Part shown: piece by piece, positions 10,177 through 20,859 of the stretch
Position numbering within the stretch: the first letter of the stretch is position 1
How the letters are laid out: the number at the start of each line of letters is the position of its first letter
NCBI GenBank assembly: GCA_963678705.1
Contig: OY783219.1
Span: 12,586,001 to 12,650,000 of the forward strand
Direction of reading: 5' to 3'
Length of the DNA: 64,000 nt
DNA from: Panorpa germanica
Lineage: Eukaryota; Arthropoda; Insecta; Mecoptera; Panorpidae
The notes under the pieces: model-generated
The model's input: only the letters and a program-made list of their open reading frames with translations
Database searches by the model: none
Told to the model about the DNA's origin: nothing
Program-made: the position numbers and the translations under genes

Positions 10177-11724
10177 ATGCCGTTTAAAGATGTTGACACG
10201 TACTTTGTGGATATTTTACTGACCTATGTGTCGGAAATAGACGTCCTAAGATTTGCTGAGGCCTTCCCGGACCACGAGGAAGCAGTGAACTCGTACTGGA
10301 ATTGTAGAAAAGAGATTAACATCGACAATGTTTTGAAGGAAGATTACGAGAACATGTTGAAAGTCTTCGAGCGATGCAAAAACCTAAAGAAGTTTACGAA
10401 ACGATATTACTCAGAAGATGAAAATCATCACATTGTCAAACTTTTAAATGGTCTTGCAACCCATTGTCTAAATTTAGAAATCCTTGAAATTCCAGGAATT
10501 ATATTAAATGATGAAACATCTAGAATGATTAGACCGTTGACTACATTAACAAAATTGAGAGAAATTAATATTTTCCTCAATCAATGTTTCGATATAAACA
10601 CACTCTTTGCAAACAATCCCCAGCTTGAAAGCATCTGTATACAAGGACATCTTTTAGAACCAGAATGGTGGCTCCATACCATTCCAAGGACCATTACGAA
10701 ATTTGAATATCACGATACTGGTAGAGACAAGTTTGAAAGCAGTTTTTTTACGGCCATTGAATCGTGGCAGTTACAGAAATTGTCATTATTTAAGACACAA
10801 ATAAATACAGAACAGTTTCGCAGTCTGCAGAGCCAGAGATCTTTGGTGTCGTTAAATCTATATTTAGACTTGGACGCGCAAGATCACGACTTGGAGCGGT
10901 TATTCCAAAACAACCCTCGGCTTGAGGAAGTTCGTCTTACTAGCCACAGTGAAAGTCTTAATGGGCGGTGCCTGAGACACTTAAGTGAGACTCTTAAGAA
11001 ATTGGATTTAAATGTTGCTCCGACAATACATTACAAGCGTCTCCTAGACTGTCTGAAAGACTGCGGTTGCAAGATTGAGGAGTTGGGATTGCGACACGAT
11101 TTAAATGACTTGTTGCCTCTTTTACCAACAATCGTACCCAATTTAACAATTCTCAATATAAGTTGTGGTGCTTGTTCTGTACCAGCTCTGAGCTCCTTAA
11201 AATGCCTTAAGAAACTGGAAGTTCTGAAATTGCGCTTGCTGAAAGCTATTCATGAAGAAGTGCTGATTGAAATTCTACAAAACTGCCTCTCTTTAAAGAA
11301 ACTACGTTTATCAGGTTATGGGGAAATGATGAAGTTCGAGCAAAAAGTATTTGAAGCTCTACAAGCACTACCACAACTAAAAGAATTACACTTGGTAAAA
11401 TTGGTATTTTCAGGAAATTCTTTCGAATTGCTCAGCGGTTTGATAAAAATTAAAGAGCTAACCATTTCGGAGTGTGTCGGGTTGACTAATGCGAACTGCC
11501 TCGAGTTAATACGAGGCAACACGACTCTGACGTCACTTAGGATTTCCTGGAACGACGGCTTATCAATTAGTATAGTGACAGAGGTAGTAGAAGAACTAAA
11601 GAAGCAAAAATACCGAACAACAACTTTAGCTATGCACATATTGATTGCCGCCAACTGGACATCTTCTGTACTCCCCACCCATCCGCTTTTAAAATTAAAA
11701 ACGCCGTACAAAGCACCATTGTAA
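10177..11724 (+). CDS. LRR protein with F-box-like N terminus (paralogue 1)
   Basis: Single coding exon, 515 aa. The first ~50 residues (DTYFVDILLTYVSEIDVLRF ... EEAVNSYWNCRKEI) fit a degenerate F-box, a helix-loop that would bind Skp1. The rest is about a dozen leucine-rich repeats of the LxxLxLxx type, for example LEILEIPGI, LEEVRLTS, LEVLKLRLL, LKKLRLSG and LKELHLVK. By family logic it may be a substrate-recognition subunit of an SCF ubiquitin ligase, but neither partner nor substrate can be read here. The ATG context (CACGATGCCGTTTAAAGATG) matches the paralogue at 17363. The C-terminal ~27 residues after KKQKY diverge from the paralogue through an indel, so this protein has a longer, unrelated tail. 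A polyadenylation signal AATAAA lies at about 11780. Confidence 0.8.
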   Translation: MPFKDVDTYFVDILLTYVSEIDVLRFAEAFPDHEEAVNSYWNCRKEINIDNVLKEDYENMLKVFERCKNLKKFTKRYYSEDENHHIVKLLNGLATHCLNLEILEIPGIILNDETSRMIRPLTTLTKLREINIFLNQCFDINTLFANNPQLESICIQGHLLEPEWWLHTIPRTITKFEYHDTGRDKFESSFFTAIESWQLQKLSLFKTQINTEQFRSLQSQRSLVSLNLYLDLDAQDHDLERLFQNNPRLEEVRLTSHSESLNGRCLRHLSETLKKLDLNVAPTIHYKRLLDCLKDCGCKIEELGLRHDLNDLLPLLPTIVPNLTILNISCGACSVPALSSLKCLKKLEVLKLRLLKAIHEEVLIEILQNCLSLKKLRLSGYGEMMKFEQKVFEALQALPQLKELHLVKLVFSGNSFELLSGLIKIKELTISECVGLTNANCLELIRGNTTLTSLRISWNDGLSISIVTEVVEELKKQKYRTTTLAMHILIAANWTSSVLPTHPLLKLKTPYKAPL

Positions 11725-11867
11725 ACCTTTTTATTTTCAATGGCAATATATCTGTGATATTTTATTTGTGAAACTGTAAATAAATATCAACAAATAAATA
11801 TTGAATAATTAAAATTTGCGTTTTAAAAATTTAAATTTGTTTTAATAATAAATTTTTAAAAAACAAT

Positions 11868-12620
11868 GATTTTTTTTTTTTTTTAATATTTATTTACTTA
11901 TTTCCCTTGACTTTCTTTCGTCATAACCACCATCAAACATTTTTTATACATCTTTTATAATTTATAATTCAATTGTACAAATTTCTAAATATTTCAATAA
12001 TTCACTAATTAATATTGAATCACTTAACAAAAATTTAGTATTAACAGGAAAAGTTTTAATCACATCTAATATATCACTATTCAATTTTGATCTTTCTAAA
12101 CTATAATTTATGCATTCAAATATAATATGATCCAATGTTCCTTCTTCACCACATTGACATCTATCGTCAGATTTAATATTAATTTTGTACAGGTGAGCTG
12201 GAGTTTTGCAATGATTACTTTTTATTCTGATTATAGTTGATATAATTTTGCGGGACTCATTTTTCTTTATTACTCTTCTCTTCTTACTTAAATTTGGATG
12301 TAGCATATAATAATCTCTTCCTTTTAACTGACTTTTGTTAATGAAATCTGTGTTTCTCAAATTGAAGTTTAATTTTTTGATTATATTAAAAGTTTCATAT
12401 GAAGGTAATTTCACTTTCATCTCAATTTCTAAATTTATTGATTCCTTTGCCAATTTATCCGCAATTTCTTTTCCTCTTAATCCACAATGTCCTGGTATCC
12501 ACATAAATTTTATGGTATTATTCTTATTTATTATATTGAAATACATCTCCTTAATTTTGCATGTCAAAATATCATTATTTGATTTGTTATCATTAGAATT
12601 AGAAACAATGAATGTCACGT
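11868..12620 (-). mobile_element. Non-LTR retrotransposon 3' end: RNase H and C-terminal knuckle
   Basis: The minus strand encodes 218 aa, 5'-truncated. WIPGHCGLRGKEIADKLAKE is the last RNase H1 motif (catalytic His; the usual GNE is GKE). It is followed by the C-terminal C-x-C-x7-H-x4-C knuckle (CQCGEEGTLDHIIFEC) found in R1/I/Jockey-type ORF2 proteins. The frame is open to a stop at 11962, and a 16-bp A tract (T on the + strand, about 11869-11884) marks the 3' end. It sits just beyond the 3' UTR of the first LRR gene. The open frame and clean poly(A) suggest a younger insertion than the purine-rich remnants. Confidence 0.85.
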
Positions 12621-12916
12621 TAAACTTGTTTAATAATAATTAATAAAAATGTTACAATAATTTCGAGTTATTTTTAAATGTCTTTCTTTTAGGTAGAAAA
12701 GAAAATAATATCACTCACTCTTTCACACATACACAAAAACAATCGACCACTAACTTTGTAATATGTTTTTTTACCTTATACTATTTCTTTTCTTTTTTTA
12801 CTAAATTAGGTAATTATACATGCTAGATATATGAACGAGTTAAACACGCACACTTGTGACAAGTCTGTATTCAAACAAAATTGTTTAAATGAACTTAAAG
12901 TATCGTACACATACGT
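12621..12916. other. Intergenic sequence
   Basis: AT-rich. AACTTGTTTAATAATAAT at about 12626 recurs at 19030-19047, downstream of the second intact LRR gene. Part of the flank therefore appears to have been duplicated together with the LRR genes. Confidence 0.4.
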
Positions 12917-13767
12917 CCCAGTAAACAATTTGGTGAAGTGCCCTATTTGGTGAAGTTCGAGTCACTCGTACAATTCTATTCTAACGCTTTACAAGTTCTC
13001 TACCTGTCACAGATTTTGTGTTAGTTATTCTTTCTAGTATTCTTTCTTTTTCCAACATCATTCATTAAGTATTTCTGTTTCTTTCCCACATGGATATATT
13101 TTTTTTAAGTTCACTTTCATCTCATTTATTCCAAAATGAGAGAGAAACGAGATGCGGTTAGACAAGTAAAATATATTTTTCACCGTTACACTTGTATATT
13201 TGTATAATATTTCGTTCAGTACAGATGTTTAAAGTATATGCTATCCTTTTTCAACAAATATTTCTTTAATGGTAATAGACAGACGCTATCTCCCTCAATC
13301 CCCGAATATAATGTATATAAACGAAGATAGTATCTAGCGATGGTAAAACAGAGGTTTTAAACTTAACGCAGACCTGCCGATCGTGGATTTTTGAATCACC
13401 AAAACAATGTAAAAAACTAATATAACGAGTATTGTTGAAGATGAATAATATTCATTAAAAAAATCACGATCCGTACTAAAGATTACATCTATTTATTTCT
13501 TCATTTAAATATTTATATTTTGCAGACTCTAAAAAGTAGAATTCCATTAAGTTTTATACTCCTGCTAGTGTCAAGTTTATAACTCCTGTCATAAATCATA
13601 AACCGACTCCGCTTTTAATTCAGCAGTGAACCGTCGTTGCAATCTCTGTAGGTCATAAAAAGGGCCTTTCGTATGAACGACTGAATAGAAAACGAACACG
13701 TTCCAGACAAAGAACTCATGATATGTAATAGAAATTAAGTAGAATTTACTCCAAAATGTTTACTGGG
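12917..13767. repeat. CCCAGTAAAC-ended element, copy 2 (851 bp)
   Basis: CCCAGTAAACAATTTGGTG at the left and ACTCCAAAATGTTTACTGGG at the right, flanked by GT on both sides. The interior is longer than in the 250-260-bp copies and shows no transposase frame. It could be a longer deletion derivative of the parent. Confidence 0.8.
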
Positions 13768-13855
13768 GTGCGTCTTAAACATGCGACATCCAACATTTGT
13801 CGGAAGAAGTTGCACAACACGTCCACACTAGTGCGGCATGCAACTTAATACGTCG

Positions 13856-14107
13856 CCCAGTAAACATTTAGTGAAGTGCCCTATTTAGTGACGTTTCTAT
13901 CACTATTTCACTTCAATTATAGTTCGCATCAACTTTATCTTCATTTGTATTCCGACAGGTGGAGTGGTTCAGTCGTCTGTAGCCGATAAGACAGAGATTT
14001 CATATGAACGATTGTGAGAAACTGAACTATAAATGAACTCTTTTATGACAAAAAAATCATACGCATCTTCAATATGATGTCAAAGTGACTCCAAAATGTT
14101 TACTGGG
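13856..14107. repeat. CCCAGTAAAC-ended element, copy 3
   Basis: 252 bp, CCCAGTAAACATTTAGTG to CTCCAAAATGTTTACTGGG, flanked by CG on both sides. The interior is nearly colinear with copy 1 (TTTCTATCACTATT, TTCGCATCAACTTTATCTTC, GAACTCTTTTATGACAAAAA). Confidence 0.88.
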
Positions 14108-14544
14108 CGGAAGCTTTCATATTTCGAACGAGTTCCTTCAACCTGCTTTTAACAGTTTGGCAAGGGTCTATTTCACTTGTCTATTTACCACCATTTTCAT
14201 TTATTTTTATTTATTTACGAAATACAACTAAATTAAAACGTCAACACACACTGAGATTATACTGGAAATTGAGTTGCTACTCGACTCTTTTCTTCGAGAT
14301 CACAATCAAAACCGCAATTCTTTTAAAAGTTCCGCTGATGGATTGAAACATTTTTGTTTCGCAAAAATACTACGTAGAATTTTTTAAAATAGCGTAAGGG
14401 TTTTATTAGTGTCGTATGTTTAAGTCGCACTAGTACGTTAAAAGTACAACATCAATTTATAAATGAAAATATATAAATGTTTTTTATTTGATTTCCTTTT
14501 GATTTACACACCCCAAAACGTCTTAGTATTTGATGTGGTAGGAG
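14108..14544. other. Intergenic sequence, nothing recognised
   Basis: AT-rich. No open frame with recognisable similarity and no repeat structure seen. Confidence 0.4.
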
Positions 14545-14573
14545 TAGAAACCGGAATTGGAGCAGGGGTCCTA

Positions 14574-14785
14574 TTCCTAAGTCTTGCGAACAATGATCGT
14601 GATCGAACAGATCTGATTTATATGAGTGAAACATTTTACGAATCACTTTTAAAAGAATATTTCTGTACTATTCCTGAATTTTAGTATTAATTATTATTAT
14701 AGTTCAGAAATACTCTTTTAAAAGTGTTAAAACTTTTCGTAAAAGGTTTCGATCACGATCATTGTTCGCAAGACTCAGGAATAGA
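14574..14785. repeat. Imperfect palindrome, arms about 80-90 bp
   Basis: The left arm (14574-14664) contains TCTTGCGAACAATGATCGTG and CACTTTTAAAAGAATATTTC. The right arm (14705-14785) contains the reverse complements CACGATCATTGTTCGCAAGA and GAAATACTCTTTTAAAAGTG. The arms are separated by about 40 bp, and the right arm lacks about 20 bp near its middle. Transcribed, this would fold into a long hairpin. The 73-codon frame over it has no independent support. Confidence 0.8.
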
Positions 14786-14879
14786 GCTCCAGAAGTCAGA
14801 ATCGAATGCTTTTTTATCTACTCCATGGTACAGATTTCTAAATATTATGAAATAATCATTTTATAGATCTGAGAATCAT

Positions 14880-15235
14880 TTTTTAGAATCTGAGCTTACT
14901 AGCGACATCTATTAAAAAGTATCTAAAAGAATAAACGCAGTTTACTCTGCAATGATAGATGTCTGAGTGAAAGAAGATTTCATGAAACTCCAATAACAAC
15001 TGGCCTAAGCTGACAGATGTCAGAAATAGGCAGAACGTTGTTGTGATCATAACAGTCCTTCCGCTTTATAGATTATTTTAAAACTCCATATTCATCTTAA
15101 TATTCTAATTGTTTATAATTGTATTAAGCTGTGCATTTCATATATTTTGTATTCTTTTGTTATTAATGTTCTTTGAAACATTATGATTACTTGTGCAAAT
15201 TAATAAGAAAATTAGTTGTTTTATGACTGCCCTAA
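14880..15235 (+). promoter_or_regulatory. Relic 5' region of the LRR pseudogene
   Basis: Shares blocks with the upstream region of the first LRR gene (see 8431-8927), ending in a donor-like CTAAG|GTAAAT. The part around 14893 (GAGCTTACTAGCGACATCTA) also resembles 5736 (GTGAGCTTACTGGCGACATC), so an older repeat is mixed in. Confidence 0.35.
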
Positions 15236-15655
15236 GGTAAATAGAGTTTTAATTACGAAAGTTTGGCAGTGGCTCATGCTTAAAAAAGGTTATAAGAGCC
15301 GTATAAACCTACAATACGACGGTGCATTTTATTTTAATCGTTCCGATATATAAATTATAAAAAAAACTAGTGGAACAGTGCTTATATTTTGTTTCGTAAG
15401 TTTAATAACTTGTTTTAAGCATGAGACACTGCTATACAATTATTTCTTATATTCTAATTCATGTACACTTATAAAATCCACGTATTTTGTTAAGACATGT
15501 TTAAGCTAGAATAAAATTCGTTTCTTTAATGAACCGATGGCGTCTAATATGTACTATACGAGTATATTTCAAACTATAATTACTTACTCTTGAAGTTAAG
15601 AAGTAAACTTAATTCTTTTCCAGTTTTGTCATTATCTAATGGCTTTTACTTTTAA

Positions 15656-16500
15656 GTTACATACATGATCAACTGTGCGGTAACATCAACATGCCTGAAT
15701 TATTGAATTACATTTACAAAATTGAAAAAATCAATATTGTCGCACAGGAATACAGTCCCGCTACCAACACTATCCTTGTCAATACTCCACAACTTGAAAG
15801 CGTGTGTCTCGCAGGACTCATTCCAAAGACGTGGATCGATGCCATTCCAAAAACAATTAAATCATTTGAATATCATTTCAGTGATACGCCAGACAATTTG
15901 TTTACGATCATTTGTGACAATTAGAAAAATTATTGATATACAAAGAAGCAAATAAAGAAAATCTTCACAATCTATACAGCTAGAAATCATTAGTGTCACT
16001 GACTCTAATTTTAGATGAACATGTGCAAGACGTTGACTTGAGGCGTTATTTTCTAACAACCCTCGAGAAATTGAACTTAGATTTTTGTTCAAGAATAAAT
16101 TTATGTGTCTCATAGACATAGTCTGATAGATATTTGCTACTACCACCAAGATCTGCACCGATGGCGGCTATAAAGGAAAAAGTTGTCCTTTAATTTCTTA
16201 ATATTTACCACCTACTTCCACCTGAATTAATAAGGGCATGGACTGTTTACCAAATCTGTAAAGAAACAATGAGAAAATATGAAATGCTAAAATGCGACAT
16301 AACAGAAGTATTTACAGCAATTACTGTTACTGTTCTATACAATTTCTGTCACTTCTGCAAAAGCATAATAAAAAAATTATTTAAGGAATAGTATGGGTCA
16401 AGCTCGACTCCAACATTTATCGCTAATAACAGTCGAAAACAAAGCCACAACAAGCCTAGATTTAACCGAAGTCATTGACATTTTTGCGAAAACTAAGGCT
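15656..16500 (+). pseudogene. LRR/F-box-like pseudogene (paralogue 2)
   Basis: After a leader like that of the first LRR gene, the F-box-like part and first repeats are missing (about 140-150 codons). The sequence resumes as NTPQLESVCLAG and IDAIPKTIKSFEYH, matching NNPQLESICLKG and SAIPKTIKTFEYC in the 17.4-kb gene. A stop follows at about 15922. Further fragments read VSLTLILDEHVQDVDL and a short C-terminal relic near 16450. Several deletions and stops exclude function. It lies between the two intact paralogues in the same orientation. Confidence 0.75.
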
Positions 16501-16639
16501 AGGAAAAAATTATAAACTAAATTATTATTTTGTTGTCAGTATACACATCAGTATAGTAGGTAGGTCTGACTTTCATATAATAACTGAAAGAGATCCCTTA
16601 AAGTCATAAGTTTGCCTTTGCATATGATTTATCTGTATA

Positions 16640-16830
16640 TAAATTGTTTTTTCACCACACCATATCTGCACCGAAAGTTTACATTTCTGCCCCGTTTTGC
16701 GGGACGAAAGTGCCACTTTATTATTATGAGAAAACAAGTGAAATTGTTTGACATCTGCACTAACCTTCCCGCAAAACAGTCGCAGAAATTTAAAATTTCG
16801 GTTACAAATATGGTGAAAAATAGTATGCAC
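16640..16830. repeat. Inverted repeat, arms about 60 bp
   Basis: The left arm (about 16645-16705: TTTTTTCACCACACCATATC ... CCCGTTTTGCGGGA) pairs with the right arm (about 16768-16825: TCCCGCAAAACAGTCGCAGA ... ATATGGTGAAAAATA). The loop is about 60 bp. CCGAAAGTTTACATTTCTGC in the left arm corresponds to CCGAAATTTTAAATTTCTGC in the complement of the right. The 88- and 85-codon frames crossing it on the two strands look like by-products. Confidence 0.75.
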
Positions 16831-17254
16831 GCTAGTGAAAAAAGTAAGATATTCCAGTCTGCGTGTTTGCCACCCTAGCTTTTGGCTAAGAAGTCAATTT
16901 TACGCGGGCTGAAATGTCCTACTTTTTTCCCTCGCTGTGTAATATACTATTAATGTTTTATGTACAATAAAGTGTTTTATATACATATGTGCATCAACCT
17001 TTTGATTTACTTTGTTTTATTGCTTATTACCAATATTATACCTTGATAAAACCTACAGTTTAGTTAGGGCCTCAATTTCTTTTTGCACCAGGGCCTTTGG
17101 TTACCTAGCTACGCCACTAAATTCGATGGTGAATTTTATCTTATTCGTTCCTATATGCATTATTAAAAATTAGTATACGATTTCATTGTATCCTAGATTA
17201 CTCTTTTAATATTCTCTCTATTACTCTTGTAATACAGTTAACAAGGAAACAGAT
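16831..17254. other. Intergenic DNA upstream of the second LRR gene
   Basis: ATGGTGAATTTTATCTTATTCG at about 17124 matches the upstream sequence of the first LRR gene (about 9001), again pointing to a shared ancestral 5' flank. No other feature. Confidence 0.4.
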
Positions 17255-17362
17255 ATGTCCTTCAGGCGAACGTCTTATCATCATTTAACGGGTTTATCTT
17301 ATTTTTCAGGTCACACCTGTCTTCAGTTGCTTTGCCGTCCCCATAATTCTTCAGTCTCCACG

Positions 17363-18829
17363 ATGCGGTTTGAAGATACAAACACGTACTTCGTTGAGAT
17401 GTTATTGAACGTTGTGTCGGAACTAGACGCCTGGAGATTTGCTGAGGCCTTCCCGGAGCACGAAGAAGCAGTGGACGCGCACTGGAAGTCTAGAAAAGAG
17501 ATCGTCGTCAATGATATGTCATCTTGGAACATCATTGACAAAGTCCTGGAGCAATGCAACAACCTAACAAGTTTTACAACACGCCGCTACATACATCTCT
17601 CCAGTTACCACTTGTTCAATGTTTTAAATGCTCTTGCAAAGCATTGTCCATCGCTAGAAAATCTTGATATACCTGAAATTCTATTAACTGATGAAATATT
17701 GAATATGGATCACTCGTTGACCGCATTAACAAAATTGAAAAGAATTAGCATTTTCATGTATAAGACCACCTCTGGTCTAAAAAAATTGTTTATCAATAAT
17801 CCCCAGCTTGAAAGCATCTGTCTTAAAGGAGGCATTTTTGAAACAATCACGTGGAGCTCTGCCATTCCAAAAACAATTAAAACGTTTGAATATTGCGGTT
17901 ATGGCTGTGACAGGCCGAACAGGAGTTTGTTGGCGACCATTGAATTGTGGCAGTTAGAAAAATTGGTATTAAACGACACATTAACAAGTACAGAAAACCT
18001 TCAAAGTCTGTACAGTCAGAAGTCATTGGTATCGTTGACTCTGACTTTAGATGGAGGTGTGGAAGATATTTATTTGGAGCCGTTGTTCAATAACAACCCT
18101 CGGCTTGAGGAAGTTCGTCTTACTAGCGTCAGTCAAAGTCTTGATGGACGTTGCCTGAGAAAGTTAAATAAGACTCTTAAGAAATTGGAATTAAATTTAA
18201 GTTCGAAAATAAATTACGAGTGTCTCATAGACTGTCTGAAGGTCTGCAACATTGAGGAGCTGCATTTGACAGACCATTTAAATGAATTGTTGCCTCTTTT
18301 ACCAACAATCGCACCCAATTTAAGAGTCCTTGATATAAAATGTACGGATTGTTCTGGATCAGCACTGAGTTCCTTAAAATTCCTTCAAAAACTGGAAGTT
18401 CTAGTATTGCGCATGCTGACAGCAGATCATGAGGAAGCACTAATTGAAATTACACAAAACTGCCTCCGTTTAGAGAAATTACGTTTAAAAGCGGATAGAA
18501 ATTTTTTGGCATTCGAACTGAAAGTATTTCAAACAGTAGCAGCACTTCCACAACTGAAGGAATTATATTTGAAAAGCATTAAATTTTCAGAAAATTCTTT
18601 CAAACTCCTTAACGGTTTGTTAAAAATTGAACAGTTAACTTTTAATAGTTGTTCAGGTCTAACTTTCGCGCACTTCCTCGAGTTAGCAAAATGTCGCACG
18701 ACGTTGACGTCACTTAGGATTTTGAAGAACGGCAACATATCAGAGAGTTTAGTGATTCAAACAGCGAAAGAACTAAGGAAGCAAAAATACGTAACAACTC
18801 TACAGATATCTAATGGTAAATTTAAATAG
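17363..18829 (+). CDS. LRR protein with F-box-like N terminus (paralogue 3)
   Basis: 488 aa from the ATG at 17363, which lies at the same place as the start of the 10177 gene (CACGATGCGGTTTGAAGATA). An in-frame upstream ATG at 17255 is less likely because a splice acceptor (CTTATTTTTCAG, to about 17309) lies between. The N terminus (TYFVEMLLNVVSELDAWRFA) is F-box-like. The body is leucine-rich repeats such as LEEVRLTS, KLELNLSS, LEVLVLRML and LKELYLKS. The end is RKQKYVTTLQISNGKFK. It is clearly homologous to the 10177 gene along the whole length until the last residues. Function is inferred only (protein recognition, possibly in an SCF ligase). The 3' flank (TTTATTTGTGGAACTGTAAA) is also shared. 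Confidence 0.8.
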   Translation: MRFEDTNTYFVEMLLNVVSELDAWRFAEAFPEHEEAVDAHWKSRKEIVVNDMSSWNIIDKVLEQCNNLTSFTTRRYIHLSSYHLFNVLNALAKHCPSLENLDIPEILLTDEILNMDHSLTALTKLKRISIFMYKTTSGLKKLFINNPQLESICLKGGIFETITWSSAIPKTIKTFEYCGYGCDRPNRSLLATIELWQLEKLVLNDTLTSTENLQSLYSQKSLVSLTLTLDGGVEDIYLEPLFNNNPRLEEVRLTSVSQSLDGRCLRKLNKTLKKLELNLSSKINYECLIDCLKVCNIEELHLTDHLNELLPLLPTIAPNLRVLDIKCTDCSGSALSSLKFLQKLEVLVLRMLTADHEEALIEITQNCLRLEKLRLKADRNFLAFELKVFQTVAALPQLKELYLKSIKFSENSFKLLNGLLKIEQLTFNSCSGLTFAHFLELAKCRTTLTSLRILKNGNISESLVIQTAKELRKQKYVTTLQISNGKFK

Positions 18830-19044
18830 TCATCCTTTTTACCAGTTGTGCTTCGTTTAATATGTAACCCGACACCTTTTATATTTCAAAGACAATAAAT
18901 CTGCAACATTTTATTTGTGGAACTGTAAATAAATATTAAACCATAAAAGTTTACGAGTATATAGAAATAAATATTACAATATAAATAAGCAATTAAAAAC
19001 AAAGAATGTCGCCAGAACACAGCTGGTCGAACTTGTTTAATAAT

Positions 19045-19687
19045 AATGGGCTTGTGTCCTATGTCTTAATTTCTATAAAAGTGTACTATATATTGATAAA
19101 GTTGGTTACTAGAACCTCAAATGTTCAATTATTTTTTAAGAGCTCCTTATATGTTAAGAGATATTAATAATTAAAAAAGTCATTTTGTCTCTTTAATTAT
19201 TAAAGTGATTCAACGTTGTACACATTCCAAGTGCATGTGACATCACAATCCTTGTGTAAGGTTACCAACCTTACAGCTTATAAATCTCTGCTATATGTAT
19301 TTATATATCAAAATATCAAATTTTATTTACAGCTATTTCAAGGAACAATCAAATTTCAATATTATGTCTGCCTTAGCAGGGTTAAATAAAATAAAAACTT
19401 ATTATTCTTTGATTTGACTTAATTATTTGACTACCAACAGCTACAGAACATTACCACAGCACTGACCTACTCAACAAATAACTGACGTTAAAATGTATTT
19501 CACGTCATACAAATATGGTCACCCATTTCTAGCGCTAAAACTACAATTCAAACTTTTAATTAATTACTATATCTCCGTCAATATTTAGATATTTAATAAA
19601 ATAGACACGTCAATACACATTTATTAACGTCAATTTCAATCAACAATTCAAAAATCGACCACTACAAAATGAGGGCACAAGCCCATT
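19045..19687 (+). repeat. TGGGCTTGTG-ended element, copy 4 (long form, best preserved)
   Basis: 643 bp from AATGGGCTTGTGTCCTATGT (A end) to GAGGGCACAAGCCCATT (B end). Nearly complete match to copy 2. Non-coding. Confidence 0.9.
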
Positions 19688-20113
19688 GTAATAGCTGGTT
19701 AATAAAAAATATTATAGTTCAAATTACGAGAGTTCGGCGGCGACTCATACTTAAAACAAGTTGTGGGGTATAAAATGCCGATTGAACTAAAAAGCACTAA
19801 CTCACTTATTTTTCTATAACGTATATAGAAAGGAATAAGATAAAATTCATTATCGTATTATAGAGATATACGCCTCTTATAACCTCTTTTAAGTATAGGT
19901 CGCCGCCGAACTATCATGATTTGGATTATACAATATTTTCTGGTTATTTTTAAATGATTTCGTCTTTAGATAGAAAATTAAAGAATTAGTTTGTAATGTT
20001 GATGTAACATAAGATATCAGAGTAAGAAATAAGAAGTGTTCTTTAGTAAATATTTCTTTTATTTATTATTGTTACGATGGTTGGATTTACAAAAACATCC
20101 TGTACCTATACTT

Positions 20114-20220
20114 TCCAGTAAACAATTTGGTGAAGTGTCCTGTTTTGTGACGTATCTATCATTATTGCACTGCAATTATAGTTCGCATTAATTTTATATT
20201 CATTTGTATTCCAACAGGTG
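20114..20220. repeat. CCCAGTAAAC-ended element, truncated copy
   Basis: CCAGTAAACAATTTGGTGAA through TTTGTATTCCAACAGGTG matches the first ~105 bp of the 9030 copy, then stops. The other end is missing. Confidence 0.75.
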
Positions 20221-20859
20221 TAACTTTAGTTACAAGTCGAATAAAATACAAATATTGAAGAACAGGCAAATAACGTAAACTTAATCCAATGAAATCTCTA
20301 CATTTAAGAATGAAATTACAAATTATTTTATAACATTTTAATCAAATCAAATGCACACGGGGATGGGCACATTACAAACCGGTTAGGCGCAATAAAATTT
20401 ATGTGCCACTTGTTGAACAATATTAATTAAGCTACTTTTAATTGAAGACGGTACTATTATAATTAGTTATTTGAAAATTCTTTTTTAAATGATTTTGAGA
20501 ACTTTAAGAAGAAGTAGGTAAAACTTATGATTTTATTTTCAATTTCATTGCGCCAAGATAGTATGCAACCTTATTAACACTTTAACAAACTTGTCTTTCA
20601 AATATTAACTATTTATGACAGTGGTTAACAAAGTGCAACTGGCGAGACATATGCGGCCCTTTAGTTACTTGTGAGAGGCCCTTTCCACGTGGTAACTAAA
20701 AAAGGTCATTTCAGGTTGGATGAAAGACAATTGTGACTGAAGAAATTTGTCTCTCCAAAGAGTTTCTTTTGCCTAAAACTTGCCAGTTACTGATCAGCAT
20801 TTAATAAAATATCAGCATTTCTTGACTGTTGAAACGCTACACGTTAAAAAACACGGAAA
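20221..20859. other. Intergenic DNA with a repeat fragment
   Basis: GAATGAAATTACAAATTATT at about 20310 recurs at about 21377 (GAATGAAATTACGAATTATT), each followed by a similar stretch (CACACGGGGATGGG, CATACATGGGGGTA). This makes a partial direct repeat about 1.07 kb apart. Nothing else recognised. Confidence 0.4.

Noticed and set aside
11316..11711. 131-codon minus-strand frame
   Set aside because: Antisense shadow of the LRR gene at 10177-11724.
14463..14684. 73-codon frame
   Set aside because: Lies across the left arm of a palindrome; explained by the repeat.
17255..17362. Upstream ATG of the second intact LRR gene
   Set aside because: A splice acceptor lies between it and the ATG at 17363, and the paralogue starts at the position matching 17363.
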